A DNA stretch of 64,000 nt, taken from NCBI RefSeq assembly GCF_030332225.1, contig NZ_JAOWIF010000033.1, positions 248,001-312,000 of the forward strand, read 5' to 3'. The DNA comes from Citrobacter sp. Cu233 (GTDB lineage: Bacteria > Pseudomonadota > Gammaproteobacteria > Enterobacterales > Enterobacteriaceae). Position numbers and translations under genes: made by a program. Below the pieces are notes generated by a model that searched no databases, had not been told where the DNA came from, and saw only the letters and a list, made by a program, of their open reading frames with translations. This document shows, piece after piece, positions 1 through 11,639 of the stretch (the first letter of the stretch is position 1; each line of letters starts with the position of its first letter).

Positions 1-1160
1 ATAGAGTTGACGTGTGCCCAGTTACGGCCAGCGCCCACGCCGAGGGCGTCGCCGTATGGTGTATCGGGCTCCAGTTTCGCCTGCTGTCCTGCATGCGCGA
101 GGTCGACATTAACGCACACTGCACCGGCGTCTAATGCACCCAACAGGGCATCCCGCAGCGGGTCGAGAATTTTTGTCAGGTCCCAGACGTCAACAACCCG
201 ACCCGATTTATCGACTTCGAGGATTTGGTCACGAATGGTATGTACATGCATGCCATCTTCTTTACGGTAATTACGCTTACCTACACGCAGTAATACCGTG
301 CCTTTAACTGTTTCGATAGACTCATGCGTAGCATCAAGGAATCCGCGTGGCAGTTTATGATTTTCCAGTACCTGTCCCAGCATATCGAATTCATACCAGT
401 GTTGCCCCTGTACCGCGGTAAACGTTCCGCGTGGCGTTTCGCGAATCCCCATCAGGTAACCACGTTTATTGATATCAACATCATGACCGTCATAGAACGT
501 CTCTTGATCCAACCACCAGCGGTACTCGCCTTCCGTGTCGACAACGAAAGTAAACGGAGCGATGTCAAAGGGGAGAGCGCCTCCGGCCGGACCAGCATCA
601 AGAATGCCGGCATTTTTGTCTTTTTCACCGTGCCAGTGAAGATCTGAGCCCTGAGAAGTAAAGGTGTGGGTATTTACCATATACAGGCGGTCTTCAAAGC
701 CAGGCGCGACCTTAACAACGTTTGTTTGCTGTAAATCGGAAATAGAACGGTTATCCATATAGTGATTAACGATGGCGGATGTCTGCACCACGTAATCTTC
801 TTTTATGGCTTTGCCATTTTCGTTATATTCAACAGTGACTTTATTAGCGAATTTTTGATAAAGACCAAAAATAGGTACACCGTCATAGGTTGCTAACGAT
901 TCTTTGCCAACGGTATAAGTTACAGGAACCCCTTTCTCACCTTTACCGTGGACGGTGACTTTAACATCTGAAATAACGTGGCTGTCTAATTCAATCAGGG
1001 CGGTAAGTGGCGCATTTCCATAAGGGTCAACAATTATTGCTCCTAACTTTCCTGCGGGTTTGGCAGGTTGAAAACCCGCTGCAAAAGAATTTACGGCGGT
1101 TAACCCGCATGTCAGGGCGATAGCGCCAACGAGGAGTGTTTTACGGTATTGTTTAAGCAT
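1..1160 (-). CDS. assT: Aryl-sulfate sulfotransferase AssT, 3' end cut by window edge
   Basis: Periplasmic enzyme family that moves a sulfate group from one phenol ester to another phenol without PAPS. I translated 386 codons of an expected ~600. The start ATG at 1158-1160 follows a good AAGGAG site. A Sec signal peptide ends near SFA-AGF (residues 20-28), consistent with periplasmic location. Recognisable stretches are the LHWHGEKD segment, the DATHES segment containing a family histidine, and GRNWAHVNS at the cut end. The conserved C-terminal catalytic histidine region is only partly inside the window. In uropathogenic E. coli and Salmonella, assT is followed by dsbL and dsbI; here those would lie beyond the left edge. 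E. coli K-12 lacks assT next to zupT, so this is an accessory insertion. Confidence 0.93.
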   Translation of the reverse strand, partial: MLKQYRKTLLVGAIALTCGLTAVNSFAAGFQPAKPAGKLGAIIVDPYGNAPLTALIELDSHVISDVKVTVHGKGEKGVPVTYTVGKESLATYDGVPIFGLYQKFANKVTVEYNENGKAIKEDYVVQTSAIVNHYMDNRSISDLQQTNVVKVAPGFEDRLYMVNTHTFTSQGSDLHWHGEKDKNAGILDAGPAGGALPFDIAPFTFVVDTEGEYRWWLDQETFYDGHDVDINKRGYLMGIRETPRGTFTAVQGQHWYEFDMLGQVLENHKLPRGFLDATHESIETVKGTVLLRVGKRNYRKEDGMHVHTIRDQILEVDKSGRVVDVWDLTKILDPLRDALLGALDAGAVCVNVDLAHAGQQAKLEPDTPYGDALGVGAGRNWAHVNS

Positions 1161-1553
1161 GGATATATCTCCTTATATTACTTATAAATATAATTTATGT
1201 GAATGAAATATATTTCCGGAAGCAATAATTAAATGATATCTTTCGAGTGCTTGTTATAAATAAATGTATTTATTGGTTTGGAATATATAAGTTATCAATG
1301 ATTAGTGTTTTTATTTCTTTTTGATAGTAGGTTGGAGGTATTTCCAGAACAATAATTATTATTCTGTAGTGTGATCCTTGCGACATTGTTTTATTTCTAA
1401 TACACGTTTTGCAATTGGCTTTAGCTATTGATTTATATGATCGAAATCATATGTTTGTTTCTGAATTGTGCCACTATAGTGGTAGGTTGAAATAAGATTA
1501 TGTGAAATTTTAACGTTAAATGTTTAATGATGTTAAATTTTAAGGGTGAAAGA
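1161..1553. promoter_or_regulatory. AT-rich divergent intergenic region between assT and small membrane gene
   Basis: About 390 bases without a convincing gene, clearly richer in A and T than the neighbouring core genes. It must hold the promoters of assT (leftward) and of the small gene starting at 1554 (rightward). It contains a perfect 12-base palindrome CCACTATAGTGG at 1471-1482, a plausible operator about 70 bases before the small gene. AT-rich regulatory DNA of this kind is commonly silenced by H-NS, but that is inference. Confidence 0.45.
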
Positions 1554-1730
1554 ATGTTTATTGCCTGGTATTGGATGGTATTAATTGCACTGGTTGCTGT
1601 GGGTTATTATTGCCATATGAAGCGTTATTGTCGGGCATTCCGGCAAGACAGAGATGCCTTACTTGAGGCGCGAAATAAACTATTTCGTCGCTCTGGCGAA
1701 GATAGCAGCGCGATTAAGGAACAGAAATAG
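1554..1730 (+). CDS. Small membrane-anchored protein, function unknown
   Basis: A 58-residue protein if started at the ATG at 1554, which has AAGGG nine bases upstream. An in-frame ATG at 1527 would add nine residues but has no ribosome site. Residues about 2-20 (FIAWYWMVLIALVAVGYYC) form one membrane-spanning helix. The remaining ~37 residues are charged and probably cytoplasmic (KRYCRAFRQDRDALLEARNKL, split here by nature into a basic helix). I do not recognise a family. It lies between assT and zupT, divergent from assT and convergent with zupT, where E. coli has no such gene, so it may travel with assT. Confidence 0.6.
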   Translation: MFIAWYWMVLIALVAVGYYCHMKRYCRAFRQDRDALLEARNKLFRRSGEDSSAIKEQK

Positions 1731-1753
1731 TCTTTCACTTTCTGCTATGGATG

Positions 1754-1787
1754 AGCGGATGCTGTTAATTAGCAGGGGGCATCCGCC
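1754..1787. terminator. Stem-loop between convergent small gene and zupT
   Basis: GCGGATGC at 1755-1762 pairs perfectly with GCATCCGC at 1779-1786. It sits just after the stop of the small gene and just before the zupT stop, so it probably ends transcription from both sides. There is no long T run, so efficiency is uncertain. Confidence 0.5.
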
Positions 1788-1794
1788 CTTTGAA

Positions 1795-2568
1795 TTAACC
1801 AATTCCCATGGACTGGAGGATGACGAGGCTTAACCCCATCACCGACATGCCACAAAGTACCCCATAGCTGGGATTATTATTCGGGTCGATCTCTTTTGCC
1901 AGCGGCATTAGCTCGTCGACGGACAGCGCCACCATAATACCCGCGACAGCCGCCATTATTGCCGCCATCACGATCGGCGAGATGAGACTTCCCAGAATTA
2001 ACCACGCCAATACACCACCCAGAATTTCTGCCATGCCCGAGATCCCGGCCCAGAATATCGCCGTACGTTTGGACCCCGTTGCCGCATAGACCGGTCCCGC
2101 AACGGCTAGTCCTTCAGGAATATTGTGTAATGCGACGGCAAGGGCAATACCAAAGCCCAGTTCGAGGTTGCTGCTGGCGGTAACAAACGTCGCAATCCCT
2201 TCCGGGAAGTTGTGCAGGCTGATGCCGAGCGTTAATAAAATTGCGGTACGTTTAATGGAGCCGGGAAGCGGCTGCTTTGTTTTCTGTACCAGATCCTGAG
2301 GGTGCGCGTGCGGCAATAGACGATCCAGACCAAAATAGCCCAGCAAGCCAACGATAAACATTCCGTAGCCCAGCACTGGCGACATGCCTTCAGCAGCCAG
2401 CGCGGCGGGGAGCATCTCCATCAGGGAGATCAGTAACATAATTCCGGCGGCGAAGCCTAAAGAAAAGGCGAGAACGCGGTTGGAGGGCTTTTGCCCTAAC
2501 ACGCCGAGAAATGCGCCGATAAATGTGGCGGCGCCTGCCAGTAAAGTCAGAAGTAAAGGTACTGACAT
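1795..2568 (-). CDS. zupT: Zinc transporter ZupT (ZIP family)
   Basis: Inner-membrane ZIP-family importer of zinc and other divalent cations. The two hallmark metal motifs HNFPEG and HNIPEG are both present in the central helices, and about eight hydrophobic segments span the protein. I chose the ATG at 2568, giving 257 residues, the usual E. coli length. A TTG two codons earlier (2574) sits closer to the AAGGAG site and cannot be excluded. The gene is divergent from ygiD as in E. coli. In E. coli ribB lies on the other side of zupT; here that position is taken by the small gene and assT. Confidence 0.96.
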   Translation of the reverse strand: MSVPLLLTLLAGAATFIGAFLGVLGQKPSNRVLAFSLGFAAGIMLLISLMEMLPAALAAEGMSPVLGYGMFIVGLLGYFGLDRLLPHAHPQDLVQKTKQPLPGSIKRTAILLTLGISLHNFPEGIATFVTASSNLELGFGIALAVALHNIPEGLAVAGPVYAATGSKRTAIFWAGISGMAEILGGVLAWLILGSLISPIVMAAIMAAVAGIMVALSVDELMPLAKEIDPNNNPSYGVLCGMSVMGLSLVILQSMGIG

Positions 2569-2715
2569 CGACAAATAAAACTCCTTATCAATCTACTTCT
2601 CGGACCAGATCTTCAAAATAACTGATGATCTTCATCATGGTTATCTGAGTTCTTCATCAGCCAAATAAGCGTATTGTGGTGATATCAAAATGACTCCCTC
2701 AGTAAGGATATCATC

Positions 2716-3504
2716 ATGTCTTCAACTCGTATGCCAGCATTGTTTTTGGGCCACGGTAGCCCGATGAATGTTCTGGAAGATAACGTTTATACCCGTGCCT
2801 GGCAGCAACTGGGGGAAACGTTGCCTCGCCCGAAAGCCATTGTGGTGGTCTCGGCACACTGGTTCACTCGTGGGACAGGTGTGACGGCGATGGAAGCGCC
2901 TAAAACGATCCACGATTTTGGCGGTTTTCCGCAGGCGCTGTATGACACCCATTACCCGGCTCCAGGCTCACCTGAACTGGCGCAGCATCTGGTTGACCTG
3001 TTGGCTCCGGTGCCTGTTACCTTAGACAAAGAGGCGTGGGGTTTTGACCATGGTTCATGGGGCGTGCTGATCAAGATGTACCCGAACGCGGATATCCCGA
3101 TGGTGCAGTTGAGTGTCGACAGCACTAAACCTGCGGCCTGGCATTTTGAAATAGGCCGCAAGCTGGCAGCGTTGCGCGATGAAGGCATTATGCTGGTGGC
3201 CAGTGGCAACGTGGTGCATAACCTGCGTACAGTACGCTGGCACGGTGAGAATACACCCTACCCGTGGGCGACCTCGTTCAATGATTATGTGAAAGCCAAC
3301 CTGACCTGGCAGGGACCGGTTGAACAGCATCCGCTGGTGAATTATCTCGAGCATGAATGCGGATCGTTGTCGAACCCGACGCCGGATCACTTCCTGCCGC
3401 TGCTGTATGTTTTAGGCGCATGGGATGGTAAAGAACCTGTAACAATCCCGGTCGATGGCATTGAAATGGGTAGCCTGAGTATGTTGTCAGTTCAGGTGGG
3501 ATAA
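2716..3504 (+). CDS. ygiD: Extradiol dioxygenase-like protein YgiD (4,5-DOPA dioxygenase family)
   Basis: Member of the LigB-type extradiol dioxygenase family; the E. coli protein opens the ring of L-DOPA weakly in vitro, and its physiological substrate is not settled. Length 262 residues, matching E. coli. Likely metal-binding histidines are in LFLGHGSP near the N-terminus, VSAHWF, SGNVVHN and the segment around NYLEHE. The start ATG at 2716 follows AAGGA at good spacing. The gene is divergent from zupT and convergent with ygiC, as in E. coli. Confidence 0.95.
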   Translation: MSSTRMPALFLGHGSPMNVLEDNVYTRAWQQLGETLPRPKAIVVVSAHWFTRGTGVTAMEAPKTIHDFGGFPQALYDTHYPAPGSPELAQHLVDLLAPVPVTLDKEAWGFDHGSWGVLIKMYPNADIPMVQLSVDSTKPAAWHFEIGRKLAALRDEGIMLVASGNVVHNLRTVRWHGENTPYPWATSFNDYVKANLTWQGPVEQHPLVNYLEHECGSLSNPTPDHFLPLLYVLGAWDGKEPVTIPVDGIEMGSLSMLSVQVG

Positions 3505-3507
3505 ATA

Positions 3508-3542
3508 CGTAGGCCCGGTAAGCGTGAGCGCCACCGGGCACA
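3508..3542. repeat. REP-like palindromic element
   Basis: GTAGGCCCGGT and ACCGGGC arms around AGCGTGAGCG form a single REP-type (PU) hairpin between the convergent ends of ygiD and ygiC. It may double as an mRNA-stabilising or terminating structure. Confidence 0.7.
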
Positions 3543-3548
3543 ACAGAT

Positions 3549-4709
3549 TTATTCGACAAAAATATGCGGATAGAAGCGTGAGAGATCCTGGGTGATCAAC
3601 GCTCTGTCTTCACGAATGCCGATCCCGGCGGGTTGATCGTTAATCAGCCAGCTGCCGATCAGCATGTAGCTGTCGCCAAACTTCGGCAACTGATGGAACT
3701 GCTGCACGATCATGCCTTCTTCACCGTATGGCCCTTCCACTGCTTCGATCGTTTTACCGTTCTCAATGATGGAAACGTTAGCCCCTTCACGCGAGAAGAT
3801 CGGCTTCACGACAAACTTATCCATCTGCGGATAGTCGTCTTCGGCGAAATATGCTGGTAGCAGATTCGGATGATCCGGGAACATTTCCCACAGTAGCGGC
3901 AACAGTGCTTTGTTGGAGATAATGCTCTTCCAGGCCGGTTCCAGCCAGCGAACGCCAGCGTCTTCCAGCTTGGTGGAGAACATTTCACGCAGCATAAACT
4001 CCCACGGATAGAGCTTGAACAGGTTGGCAATGACCTGATCCTGCAGATCCGTGAACTGACCTTTTTCACCGAGCCCGATATCTTCGACATAGAGAAATTC
4101 AGTGGCAATTTCAGCCTCAGCCGCGCAATCCTGCAAATACTGGATCGTTCCGCGATCTTCGACCGTATCGCGACAGCAGGTCAGGTGCAGCAGCTGAAAA
4201 CCGTACTGCTCGCGCAGCTCAGTGAAACGTTCGATCAGCTTTTCCTGCAGGCTGTTGAACTGATCGCTACCTTCCGGCAGGTTACCCGCATTGAGCTGAT
4301 CTTCCAGCCAGATCCACTGGAAAAAGGCAGCTTCATACAATGAGGTTGGCGTATCGGCGTTGTTTTCTAACAGCTTAGGCTCGCCCGTGCCGTCCCACGC
4401 CAGATCGAGACGGGAATAAAGCGACGGCTGCTGTGTCTGCCAGGACTGGCGGACAAAACCCCAGGTATGCTTCGGAATACGAAACTTAGTCATTAGCTCG
4501 TCGCTGGCGATGACCCGCTCCACCACTTTGAGGCACATCTGATGCAGCTCAGCGGTGACGTCTTCCAGCTTTTCGACCTGAGCAAGCGTGAGCTTATAGT
4601 ACGCATCTTCACACCAGTACGGCTCGCCGTACATGGTGTGAAAGTTGAAACCGTATTCGGTGGCTTTGTCGCGCCAGTCCGGGCGCTCAACAATACTGAC
4701 TCTTTCCAT
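3549..4709 (-). CDS. ygiC: Glutathionylspermidine synthase-like ATP-grasp protein YgiC
   Basis: 386-residue protein homologous to the synthetase half of Gss (49241-51100 in this same window) but without the amidase domain. ATP-grasp features are visible: the acidic [10 protein letters not shown] segment, the [12 protein letters not shown] segment matching the KPIAGRCGNNID segment of Gss, and LLPAYF. The E. coli homologue is not known to make glutathionylspermidine. It starts at ATG 4709, five bases after the ygiB stop, so ygiB and ygiC are almost certainly cotranscribed, and both follow tolC as in the E. coli tolC-ygiABC cluster. Confidence 0.93.
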   Translation of the reverse strand: MERVSIVERPDWRDKATEYGFNFHTMYGEPYWCEDAYYKLTLAQVEKLEDVTAELHQMCLKVVERVIASDELMTKFRIPKHTWGFVRQSWQTQQPSLYSRLDLAWDGTGEPKLLENNADTPTSLYEAAFFQWIWLEDQLNAGNLPEGSDQFNSLQEKLIERFTELREQYGFQLLHLTCCRDTVEDRGTIQYLQDCAAEAEIATEFLYVEDIGLGEKGQFTDLQDQVIANLFKLYPWEFMLREMFSTKLEDAGVRWLEPAWKSIISNKALLPLLWEMFPDHPNLLPAYFAEDDYPQMDKFVVKPIFSREGANVSIIENGKTIEAVEGPYGEEGMIVQQFHQLPKFGDSYMLIGSWLINDQPAGIGIREDRALITQDLSRFYPHIFVE

Positions 4710-4714
4710 AGGGA

Positions 4715-5392
4715 TCAGCCACCCATCGAACGTGTCGTGGTGCCGCTGGCGCTACGTTGCATGGTGCTCTGTTTAGCCACCGACTCACCAAATCCGCCGC
4801 GCGTAACGGTAGACGTTGTGGCGGGTTTTGGCGCCATCGCGGTTTTCGGAACGGTCATGGTGCGGCCCGGTGTGGCGGCACCGTAGTTTTTACCGCCGGC
4901 ATCAGTGTATTTGCCATATGCCGGGCTTGCCGGATTTTTCGAGCTGAACAGCGGTTGTTGTGCGCCCATGCCGCCGCCCATCATCCGGCCCATCATGTAA
5001 CCCGCCATCAGCGGCATCCAGAAGCTGCCACTGCTTTGATTCTGCGCCTGAGCCTGGCCTTCGCCCGTAGGTGCCATTCCTGCCTGGGCAGGTGCCTGCT
5101 GGCACTGACCTTCACCGAACTCGGCAATACAGTCTTCGCGCGTGGCGTATTTTGGCGCCGTGCGTTCAGCTTCTTTCAGTGCGTTGTTGAATGCGGTAGT
5201 ACATTCAGCGCTTTTACCCGGATTCGCCGCAGAGCAGTCGTCCGCATTTTGATAAAGCGAAACTGTTTCGTCACTCTTTTCACAGCCTGCCAGCATAAAA
5301 ACAGCAGTCACAGCCAGTGCGACAGGAGTCAGATGGCGTGCGCTCCAGCTTTTGCGGAACGACGCGTGATGTATAGATTTTGTCCGTTTCAT
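4715..5392 (-). CDS. ygiB: DUF1190 lipoprotein-like protein YgiB
   Basis: 225 residues (E. coli about 223). After a basic N-terminus there is a hydrophobic stretch ending in LAGC at about residues 33-36, a lipobox, so it is predicted to be a lipoprotein. A conserved cysteine-containing region follows ([27 protein letters not shown]). The second half is of low complexity: a glycine-methionine run ([13 protein letters not shown]) and a Ser/Thr/Gly/Arg tail. Function is unknown. It lies between tolC and ygiC on the same strand and is thought to be part of the tolC transcript. Confidence 0.93.
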   Translation of the reverse strand: MKRTKSIHHASFRKSWSARHLTPVALAVTAVFMLAGCEKSDETVSLYQNADDCSAANPGKSAECTTAFNNALKEAERTAPKYATREDCIAEFGEGQCQQAPAQAGMAPTGEGQAQAQNQSSGSFWMPLMAGYMMGRMMGGGMGAQQPLFSSKNPASPAYGKYTDAGGKNYGAATPGRTMTVPKTAMAPKPATTSTVTRGGFGESVAKQSTMQRSASGTTTRSMGG

Positions 5393-5512
5393 TTATGTCT
5401 TCCAGGACCAGTGGTAAATACTGCTCAGAATAGAGGATGGCTGGTCGAAATTGAAGCGGGAAGAGGCGAGAATGCGGGAGAAGGGGCGGATCTTTACGTT
5501 GCCTTACGTTCA

Positions 5513-5532
5513 GACGGGGCCGAAGCCCCGTC
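5513..5532 (-). terminator. UUCG-tetraloop hairpin just after tolC
   Basis: On the coding strand of tolC, GACGGGGC-TTCG-GCCCCGTC forms a perfect 8-bp stem with a very stable UUCG loop, eight bases past the tolC stop. No T run follows, so it looks more like a partial attenuator or 3'-end-protecting hairpin than a full terminator. That would fit lower expression of ygiB and ygiC from the tolC promoter. Confidence 0.6.
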
Positions 5533-5539
5533 ATCAACA

Positions 5540-7015
5540 TCAATTACGGAACGGGTTGTTGCCGTTACTGCTGCTGGTTGTACGTGCTGCTGCCGGTTTG
5601 ACCGCCGGTGCCGCACTGTTCGCGGTATATCCGTCCGCAGCGGCGTCTTGCTGGGTGTTTTCCGGCGCAACGGCGTCAGGTGCGGTGGAAATAGGTTTGC
5701 CCAGCGTATTGTTCAGTGCCACCAGATCCTGCTCGTTCAGCGTACCGAGTGCAGACTTGATGTTTAACTGGTTGATCAGATAGGTATAACGCGCATTTGC
5801 CAACTGCTGCTTAGCGTTGTACAGCGTGGTGGTGGCATCCAACACGTCCACGATGGTACGTGTACCGACAGAATAACCCGCTTCCATCGCGTCAAGGGAG
5901 CTTTGCGCAGAGACGACGGCCTGTTTGTACGCATTGATGCTACTGATAGACGCATTAATGTTGTTGAATGACGAACGAACGGTCTGCACTACGCTGCGGT
6001 GCGCGCTTTCCAGTTGCTCGCTGGCACCCACAAAGTTGTACTGCGCTTGTTTCACCTGCGAGTTAACCATCCCGCCCTGGTACAGCGGCAGCGAGAAGTT
6101 CAGACCAATTTTATTCTGGCCCTGGTTGCTGTCGTCATACTGAGAGGTGTTAGTTTTAGAACCACTGTAAGAGGTATCAGATACCCCGGTAGAGGCGGTT
6201 AGGCCCAGCGTCGGCAGATGGCCGTCCTGTGCCAGACGAATTTGCTCACGCGCCAGATCCTGACTTAAACGTGCCTGCAATAACGTCAGGTTACGGTTTT
6301 CTGCTTCTTTCAGCAGCGAATTCACCGCCTGCGGTTTGTTGGTTTTAAAACCATCAACATTCAGCGAGGCCAGTTCCGGGTAGTAATTGCCGGTGACCTG
6401 ACGCAGCTGTTCAACGGCGTTGTCCAGGTTGTTACGCGCGGTAACTTCGTTCGCCAACACGGTATCGTATTGTGAACGGGCGTTCTGTACGTCAGTGATG
6501 GCAACCAGGCCAACGTTAAAACGCTGGGTTGTCTGATCTAACTGACGATAGACGGCGTCTTTTTGTGCCTGGGTATAAGAGAGCACGTCAATTGCGTTCA
6601 ATACGTTAAAATATGCCGTGGCGGTATTCAGGATCAGCGTTTGCTGATCGGTCTGATAGGTCACGTCCTGGATGCCAGCTGATTTTTCTTGCAGCGTCAG
6701 GGCACGCCATTTTGACATATCGAACAGAGTCTGAGTCAGGCTTAACGAAGCAGAGGTGGCGTTGGAATTCACGCCGTTTGAATCACGGTAGCCATTGCTG
6801 TAGGTGTAATCGGCACCTAAACCCAGTTGCGGCAGTAAAGGGCTACGCGCTTCGTTAATTTTTTCGAATGCAGCATCGCGATCGGCGGCGGATTTACGTA
6901 ATTCCGGGTTGCTCAGGCGTGCTTGCTGATAAACCTGCATCAGGTTTTCTGCCTGGCTCAGAGTGCTGAACCCCGACAGGCTCAGGCCGATAAGGATGGG
7001 GAGCAATTTCTTCAT
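5540..7015 (-). CDS. tolC: Outer-membrane efflux channel TolC
   Basis: Trimeric outer-membrane duct used by AcrAB, EmrAB, MacAB and type I secretion systems. A 22-residue Sec signal ends at SQA-ENL. The duplicated coiled-coil architecture is visible as repeated DVQNARSQYDTVLANE and DVLDATTTLYNAKQQLANA segments, and the C-terminus ends NGNNPFRN as in E. coli. I start at ATG 7015, six bases after AAGGA. The in-frame ATG at 7021 overlaps that site and is too close. Length 491 residues versus 493 in E. coli K-12; small differences lie in the external loop after GSKTN and in the C-terminal tail. Confidence 0.98.
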   Translation of the reverse strand: MKKLLPILIGLSLSGFSTLSQAENLMQVYQQARLSNPELRKSAADRDAAFEKINEARSPLLPQLGLGADYTYSNGYRDSNGVNSNATSASLSLTQTLFDMSKWRALTLQEKSAGIQDVTYQTDQQTLILNTATAYFNVLNAIDVLSYTQAQKDAVYRQLDQTTQRFNVGLVAITDVQNARSQYDTVLANEVTARNNLDNAVEQLRQVTGNYYPELASLNVDGFKTNKPQAVNSLLKEAENRNLTLLQARLSQDLAREQIRLAQDGHLPTLGLTASTGVSDTSYSGSKTNTSQYDDSNQGQNKIGLNFSLPLYQGGMVNSQVKQAQYNFVGASEQLESAHRSVVQTVRSSFNNINASISSINAYKQAVVSAQSSLDAMEAGYSVGTRTIVDVLDATTTLYNAKQQLANARYTYLINQLNIKSALGTLNEQDLVALNNTLGKPISTAPDAVAPENTQQDAAADGYTANSAAPAVKPAAARTTSSSNGNNPFRN

Positions 7016-7102
7016 TTGCATTCCTTGTTGTGAAGCAGTATTTAGCGCTGATCAAATTGTAAAAATAATTGCTGATTCTAGCAGAATCCGCCACTTCAAA
7101 AA

Positions 7103-7120
7103 GTTGGCGTTACGTGCCAT
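7103..7120 (-). promoter_or_regulatory. Marbox (MarA/SoxS/Rob site) upstream of tolC
   Basis: On the tolC strand the sequence is ATGGCACGTAACGCCAAC. This fits the marbox consensus (AYnGCAC followed by RYYAAAY) and matches the known E. coli tolC marbox as I remember it. It is about 90 bases before the tolC start, so tolC is probably induced with the mar-sox-rob regulon as in E. coli. Confidence 0.75.
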
Positions 7121-7220
7121 ACGGCGTTAATTTGCATCAATTTAACACAAGGGCGCTCAAACAGCAGTCAAACGACCTTGAAATTCACACTTTAATCACT
7201 ATTGGTACCAGGACAGTACA

Positions 7221-7853
7221 ATGCGTAAACCAGACAACTTACCAATGACATTCACTAAAAATGATGTAGAAATTATTGCACGAGAAACACTATACCGCGG
7301 TTTTTTTTCACTGGATCTTTATCGCTTCCGTCATCGCCTGTTTAACGGTGGTATGAGCGGTGAAGTAAAGCGTGAAATTTTTGAGCGCGGACACGCGGCA
7401 GTCTTGCTACCCTTTGACCCTGAGCGGGATGAAGTTGTGCTGGTTGAACAGATCCGTATCGCGGCCTATGACACCAGCGAAACGCCGTATCTGCTGGAAA
7501 TGGTAGCCGGAATGATCGAAGAAGGCGAAACCGTTGAAGATGTAGCCCGCCGTGAAGCAATGGAAGAAGCCGGACTGGATGTGAAGCGGACTAAGCCCGT
7601 GCTGAGCTATCTGGCAAGCCCGGGCGGCACCAGTGAGCGCCTGTCCATTTTGGTAGGTGAAGTGGACGCTTCGACCGCAAATGGTATCCACGGTCTGGCG
7701 GATGAAAACGAAGATATTCGTGTTCATGTGGTGAGTCGGGAACAGGCTTATCAATGGGTAGAAGAGGGGATAATCGACAACGCGGCTTCTGTCATCGCCT
7801 TGCAATGGTTACAGCTGCACTATCAAGAGTTAAAAACTGAGTGGAAAAAATGA
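7221..7853 (+). CDS. nudF: ADP-ribose pyrophosphatase NudF
   Basis: Cytosolic Nudix hydrolase that splits ADP-ribose into AMP and ribose 5-phosphate. The Nudix box spans residues 97-119, with its glycine at 97 and the REAMEEAGL helix at 111-119. Length 210 residues (E. coli 209). It is divergent from tolC and the first gene of nudF-yqiB-cpdA-yqiA-parE. Its stop overlaps the yqiB start by four bases (ATGA), which implies translational coupling. Confidence 0.97.
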   Translation: MRKPDNLPMTFTKNDVEIIARETLYRGFFSLDLYRFRHRLFNGGMSGEVKREIFERGHAAVLLPFDPERDEVVLVEQIRIAAYDTSETPYLLEMVAGMIEEGETVEDVARREAMEEAGLDVKRTKPVLSYLASPGGTSERLSILVGEVDASTANGIHGLADENEDIRVHVVSREQAYQWVEEGIIDNAASVIALQWLQLHYQELKTEWKK

Positions 7854-8272
7854 AGCGTTACACACCTGACTTCCCTGAAATGATGCGCCTGTGCGAAACC
7901 AATTTTTCGCAGTTGCGCCGCCTGTTGCCACGCAATGATGCAGCCGGTGAAACAGTGAGCTATCAGGTTGCAAACGCACAATATCGATTAACGATTGTTG
8001 AATCGACCCGATACACTACGCTTGTCGCGATCGAACAGACGGCACCAGCGGTTACCTACTGGAGCCTGCCGTCGCTGACTGTGCGCCTGTATCATGATGC
8101 GAGGGTGGCTGAAGTGTGTTCAAGTCAGCAGATCTTTCGCTTCAAAGCGCGGTATGATTATCCAAATAAAAAGTTGCATCAACGCGACGAAAAGCATCAA
8201 ATTAATCAGTTTTTGGCCGACTGGTTACGGTACTGTTTAGCACATGGAGCGATGGCGATTCCGGTTTATTAG
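7850..8272 (+). CDS. yqiB: DUF1249 protein YqiB
   Basis: 140 residues, same length as in E. coli and nearly identical in the segments [16 protein letters not shown] and [17 protein letters not shown]. The start at 7850 overlaps the nudF stop in an ATGA arrangement; the ATG three codons earlier would be inside nudF without its own ribosome site. Function is unknown. Its fixed place between nudF and cpdA suggests cotranscription rather than a shared reaction. Confidence 0.95.
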   Translation: MKRYTPDFPEMMRLCETNFSQLRRLLPRNDAAGETVSYQVANAQYRLTIVESTRYTTLVAIEQTAPAVTYWSLPSLTVRLYHDARVAEVCSSQQIFRFKARYDYPNKKLHQRDEKHQINQFLADWLRYCLAHGAMAIPVY

Positions 8273-8296
8273 CGTCGTGAAACCTAAGGACACCAT

Positions 8297-9124
8297 TTGG
8301 AAAGCCTGTTAACCCTTCCTTTGGCTGGTGAGGCCAGAGTCAGGATCTTACAAATTACAGACACTCACCTGTTTGCCGAAAAGCATGAAACCTTGCTGGG
8401 TGTGAACACCTGGGATAGCTACCAGTGCGTACTGGATGCAATACATGCAGAGTCGCCAGAGTACGATCTCATCGTTGCGACTGGGGATTTGGCACAGGAT
8501 CAATCCGCTGCGGCTTATCAGCATTTTGCTGAGGGCATCGCAAGTTTTCGTGCGCCCTGCGTTTGGTTACCCGGTAATCACGATTTTCAGCCAGCGATGT
8601 ACAGCGCGCTTCAGGATGCGGGTATTTCCCCCGCCAAACGTATCTTCATCGGTGAACAGTGGCAAATTTTGTTGCTGGACAGTCAGGTTTTTGGCGTTCC
8701 TCACGGTGAGTTAAGCGAATTTCAGCTTGAGTGGCTGGAGCGTAAACTTGCCGATGCGCCTGAGCGTAATACTTTGCTGCTTCTGCATCATCATCCTTTG
8801 CCTGCGGGCTGCAGTTGGCTCGATCAACACAGCCTGCGTAATGCGGCGGAGCTCGACAACGTGCTGGTGAACTATCCGCGCGTGAAGTATCTGCTCTGTG
8901 GGCATATTCACCAGGAGCTGGATCTCGACTGGAACGGCCGCCGACTGCTGGCGACGCCATCAACGTGCGTGCAATTTAAGCCGCATTGCGCCAACTTCAC
9001 GTTAGATACGATAAGCCCCGGCTGGCGTACGCTGGAACTCTTTGCAGACGGTACGTTGCAGACCCAGGTGTGTCGTCTACAGGGAAATCGGTTCCACCCT
9101 GATACCGCTTCAGAAGGCTACTGA
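8297..9124 (+). CDS. cpdA: 3',5'-cyclic-AMP phosphodiesterase CpdA
   Basis: Cytosolic metallophosphoesterase that hydrolyses cAMP to AMP and so lowers CRP activity. All family metal-binding motifs are present: ITDTHL, GDLAQD, GNHD, HHHPLP and GHIH. Length 275 residues. The start is a TTG at 8297 preceded by AAGGA, the same unusual start codon as in E. coli. The stop overlaps the yqiA start by one base (TGATG). Confidence 0.97.
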   Translation: MESLLTLPLAGEARVRILQITDTHLFAEKHETLLGVNTWDSYQCVLDAIHAESPEYDLIVATGDLAQDQSAAAYQHFAEGIASFRAPCVWLPGNHDFQPAMYSALQDAGISPAKRIFIGEQWQILLLDSQVFGVPHGELSEFQLEWLERKLADAPERNTLLLLHHHPLPAGCSWLDQHSLRNAAELDNVLVNYPRVKYLLCGHIHQELDLDWNGRRLLATPSTCVQFKPHCANFTLDTISPGWRTLELFADGTLQTQVCRLQGNRFHPDTASEGY

Positions 9125-9705
9125 TGTCTACGCTTCTCTATCTTCATGGATTCAATAGTTCTCCTCGTTCGGCGAAGGCGTGTCTGCTAAAAAACTGGCT
9201 GGCGGAGCACCATCCGCACGTTGAGATGATTGTACCGCAGTTACCTCCGTATCCAGCTCAGGCGGCAGAGATGCTGGAGTCAATTATCCTTGAGCATGGC
9301 GGCGAGTCGCTGGGAATTGTCGGCTCCTCATTAGGAGGCTATTACGCCACCTGGCTGTCGCAATGTTTTATGCTGCCAGCAGTGGTCGTTAACCCTGCCG
9401 TGCGGCCTTACGAACTGCTGGTCGACTATCTCGGTCAAAACGAGAACCCCTACACGGGACAGCAATATGTGCTAGAGTCACGCCATATTTACGATCTTAA
9501 AGTCATGCAGATTGACCCGCTGGAAGCGCCGGATTTGATTTGGCTGCTTCAACAAACGGGCGATGAAGTGTTGGACTACCGCCAGGCGGTGGCGTATTAC
9601 GCCTCCTGCCGTCAGACAGTTATTGAGGGCGGAAACCACGCATTCACGGGCTTCGAAGATTATTTCAACCCGATTGTCGATTTCCTTGGACTGCACAGTT
9701 TCTGA
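9124..9705 (+). CDS. yqiA: Alpha/beta-hydrolase esterase YqiA
   Basis: 193-residue esterase of the UPF0227 family, active on acyl-CoA and pNP esters in E. coli. The nucleophile serine is in GSSLGGYY, a late histidine is in GGNHAFTGF, and the acidic residue is probably in TGDEVLDY. The first residues [17 protein letters not shown] form the oxyanion-hole region. It is coupled to cpdA by a one-base overlap and is followed 28 bases later by parE. Confidence 0.96.
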   Translation: MSTLLYLHGFNSSPRSAKACLLKNWLAEHHPHVEMIVPQLPPYPAQAAEMLESIILEHGGESLGIVGSSLGGYYATWLSQCFMLPAVVVNPAVRPYELLVDYLGQNENPYTGQQYVLESRHIYDLKVMQIDPLEAPDLIWLLQQTGDEVLDYRQAVAYYASCRQTVIEGGNHAFTGFEDYFNPIVDFLGLHSF

Positions 9706-9730
9706 CGATCAATTCGAATTGCTAATTTAA

Positions 9731-11626
<1,896 letters not shown>

Positions 11627-11639
11627 GGATTATGAGTAT

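Noticed and set aside
7-647. Forward frames of 87 and 107 codons at the left edge
   Set aside because: Both are antisense to assT, which translates cleanly on the minus strand across this region.
4757-5767. 336-codon forward frame across ygiB and tolC
   Set aside because: Antisense to two recognised genes; cysteine- and arginine-rich composition typical of a shadow frame.
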